Of a stretch of DNA of 64,000 nucleotides, positions 63,464-64,000 are shown one piece after another. The stretch's first letter is position 1. The number at the start of each line of letters is the position of its first letter. The translations under genes were made by a program, and so were the position numbers. A model generated the notes under the pieces. The model made no database searches. It had not been told where the DNA came from and worked only from the letters and a program-made list of their open reading frames with translations. Origin of the DNA: Parvularculaceae bacterium (GTDB taxonomy: Bacteria > Pseudomonadota > Alphaproteobacteria > Caulobacterales > Parvularculaceae); contig JAJFFV010000005.1 of assembly GCA_021776475.1 (NCBI GenBank), forward strand, positions 744,001-808,000, written 5' to 3'.

Positions 63464-64000
63464 TCAGGTTCTTGTTGGCTCCTTGGGCAAACCCGTAACG
63501 ATCGCGTCTGGCGGGAGCCGGGCCGCTGCCTCATGGTCGCTGTCATCTTGTAGTTTCTCAGGCGTTTCTGTTTCTGTCACAACCTGGAGACCTTCCATGT
63601 CCTCATTCAGCGTTTCTTCGCGTGCCTCTTCAATCTGCTGTTCTGGTTCTGGTTCTGGTTCTGATGCCGGAGGCGGTGCTGTTAGCAGGCGAATTTCTTC
63701 GCCCGAAAGTGCACCTGATATCTCTTCAAGGGGTGGCGGGGCCAAGCGATCATGGTCACCATACTCAACGATAAGCCGGCGCCAGCCATCTGTTGTAAAA
63801 TGGAATTCACCATCTGCGCCTGGTACAGGCTCCAGCGGCGCCGCCGCTGCCTTTGCAAACCAGGGCCGGGCCTGTTCTTCTCCATGAAGGCCGCGCATGG
63901 TCTCAGCCATGGCCGTGAAGGCGCGCGCGGTTGGGTTGCGCTGCAACAATGGCTCAAGAAGCGACCGTGCGCTTTCCCATTCCTCCAAAAGAATGTGTTG
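63464..64000 (-). CDS. HemY-like protein, C-terminal part (5' end outside window)
   Basis: The frame is open to the window edge and 178 codons are seen. WESARSLLEPLLQRNPTARAFTAMAETMRGLHGEEQARPWFAKAAAAPLEPV is the TPR-like end of the HemY family, which in alphaproteobacteria is encoded near hemC/hemD and is a membrane protein of unsettled function. This C-terminal tail is unusually long and acidic, with an SEPEPEPEQQ run encoded by a GGTTCT hexanucleotide repeat near 63642-63665. Confidence 0.75.
   Translation of the reverse strand, partial: QHILLEEWESARSLLEPLLQRNPTARAFTAMAETMRGLHGEEQARPWFAKAAAAPLEPVPGADGEFHFTTDGWRRLIVEYGDHDRLAPPPLEEISGALSGEEIRLLTAPPPASEPEPEPEQQIEEAREETLNEDMEGLQVVTETETPEKLQDDSDHEAAARLPPDAIVTGLPKEPTRT

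Noticed and set aside
63640-63670. CRISPR-like short repeats
   Set aside because: The repeat is a direct hexanucleotide run without spacers and lies inside a coding region.

Overview
The window is a chromosomal segment of a free-living, aerobic alphaproteobacterium of moderate G+C content. The evidence is the gene content and order. It has AddAB instead of RecBCD, an MmcB-family repair nuclease, a DUF1674 (SdhAF4-type) assembly factor, a ScfR-type regulator with a short-chain-fatty-acyl domain, a HemY-type protein, a Fur protein without the C-terminal CxxC pairs, and the order nfu / tsaB-rimI-fur / miaB-phoH-ybeY-corC-lnt-XRE-metK-trmB / rimP-nusA-ylxR-infB. I cannot assign a genus. No rRNA, tRNA, CRISPR array, insertion sequence or prophage was recognised, and every stretch without a gene is shorter than 300 bases.

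Layout. 1-8.5 kb (+): the 3' part of a ScfR-like regulator, then an overlapping set of FkbM methyltransferase, class IV aminotransferase and sulfotransferase-like protein, then a tight operon of exported M1 metallopeptidase, DUF6702 protein and TonB-dependent receptor. 8.7-14.1 kb: a small membrane protein, a PQQ-type sugar dehydrogenase and a large autotransporter. 14.1-23.5 kb (-): tsaE-amgK-murU-addB-addA-trxA, combining tRNA modification, peptidoglycan recycling, recombinational repair and thiol redox. 23.6-31.3 kb (+): ferredoxin, mmcB, a possible structured RNA, a SCO copper chaperone, intracellular PHB depolymerase, DNA polymerase I and a PYROXD2-like flavoprotein. 31.3-33.1 kb: htpX, sdhAF4-like and YcxB-like genes. 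33.1-47.2 kb (-): two long housekeeping transcripts, rimP-nusA-ylxR-infB and miaB-phoH-ybeY-corC-lnt-XRE-metK-trmB, separated by a clear intrinsic terminator.

47.3-49.0 kb (+) is an iron-storage unit, bfd-bfr, with two Fur-box-like sites, followed by a DUF6065 gene. 49.1-56.2 kb (-) runs nfu, a RutE-like nitroreductase, tsaB, a thioredoxin-like exported protein, rimI, fur, adhC, fghA, pnuC and nadR. 56.3-64 kb: malic enzyme, a monomeric sarcosine oxidase-like flavoprotein, an SDR, an O-antigen ligase-like protein, a small membrane protein, a glutaminyl cyclase-like lipoprotein and the 3' part of hemY.

Functional links. AmgK and MurU convert recycled MurNAc to UDP-MurNAc. Fur lies 5 kb from the probable Fur-controlled bfd-bfr genes. 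AdhC and FghA form the glutathione-dependent formaldehyde detoxification route. PnuC and NadR, directly behind them, take up and convert NAD precursors. The most unusual points are the iron/formaldehyde/NAD block sitting inside an otherwise conserved alphaproteobacterial housekeeping order, the M1 peptidase-DUF6702-TonB receptor operon, the split aminotransferase/sulfotransferase pair, and several regulatory palindromes. No wholly new defence or mobile system was identified.
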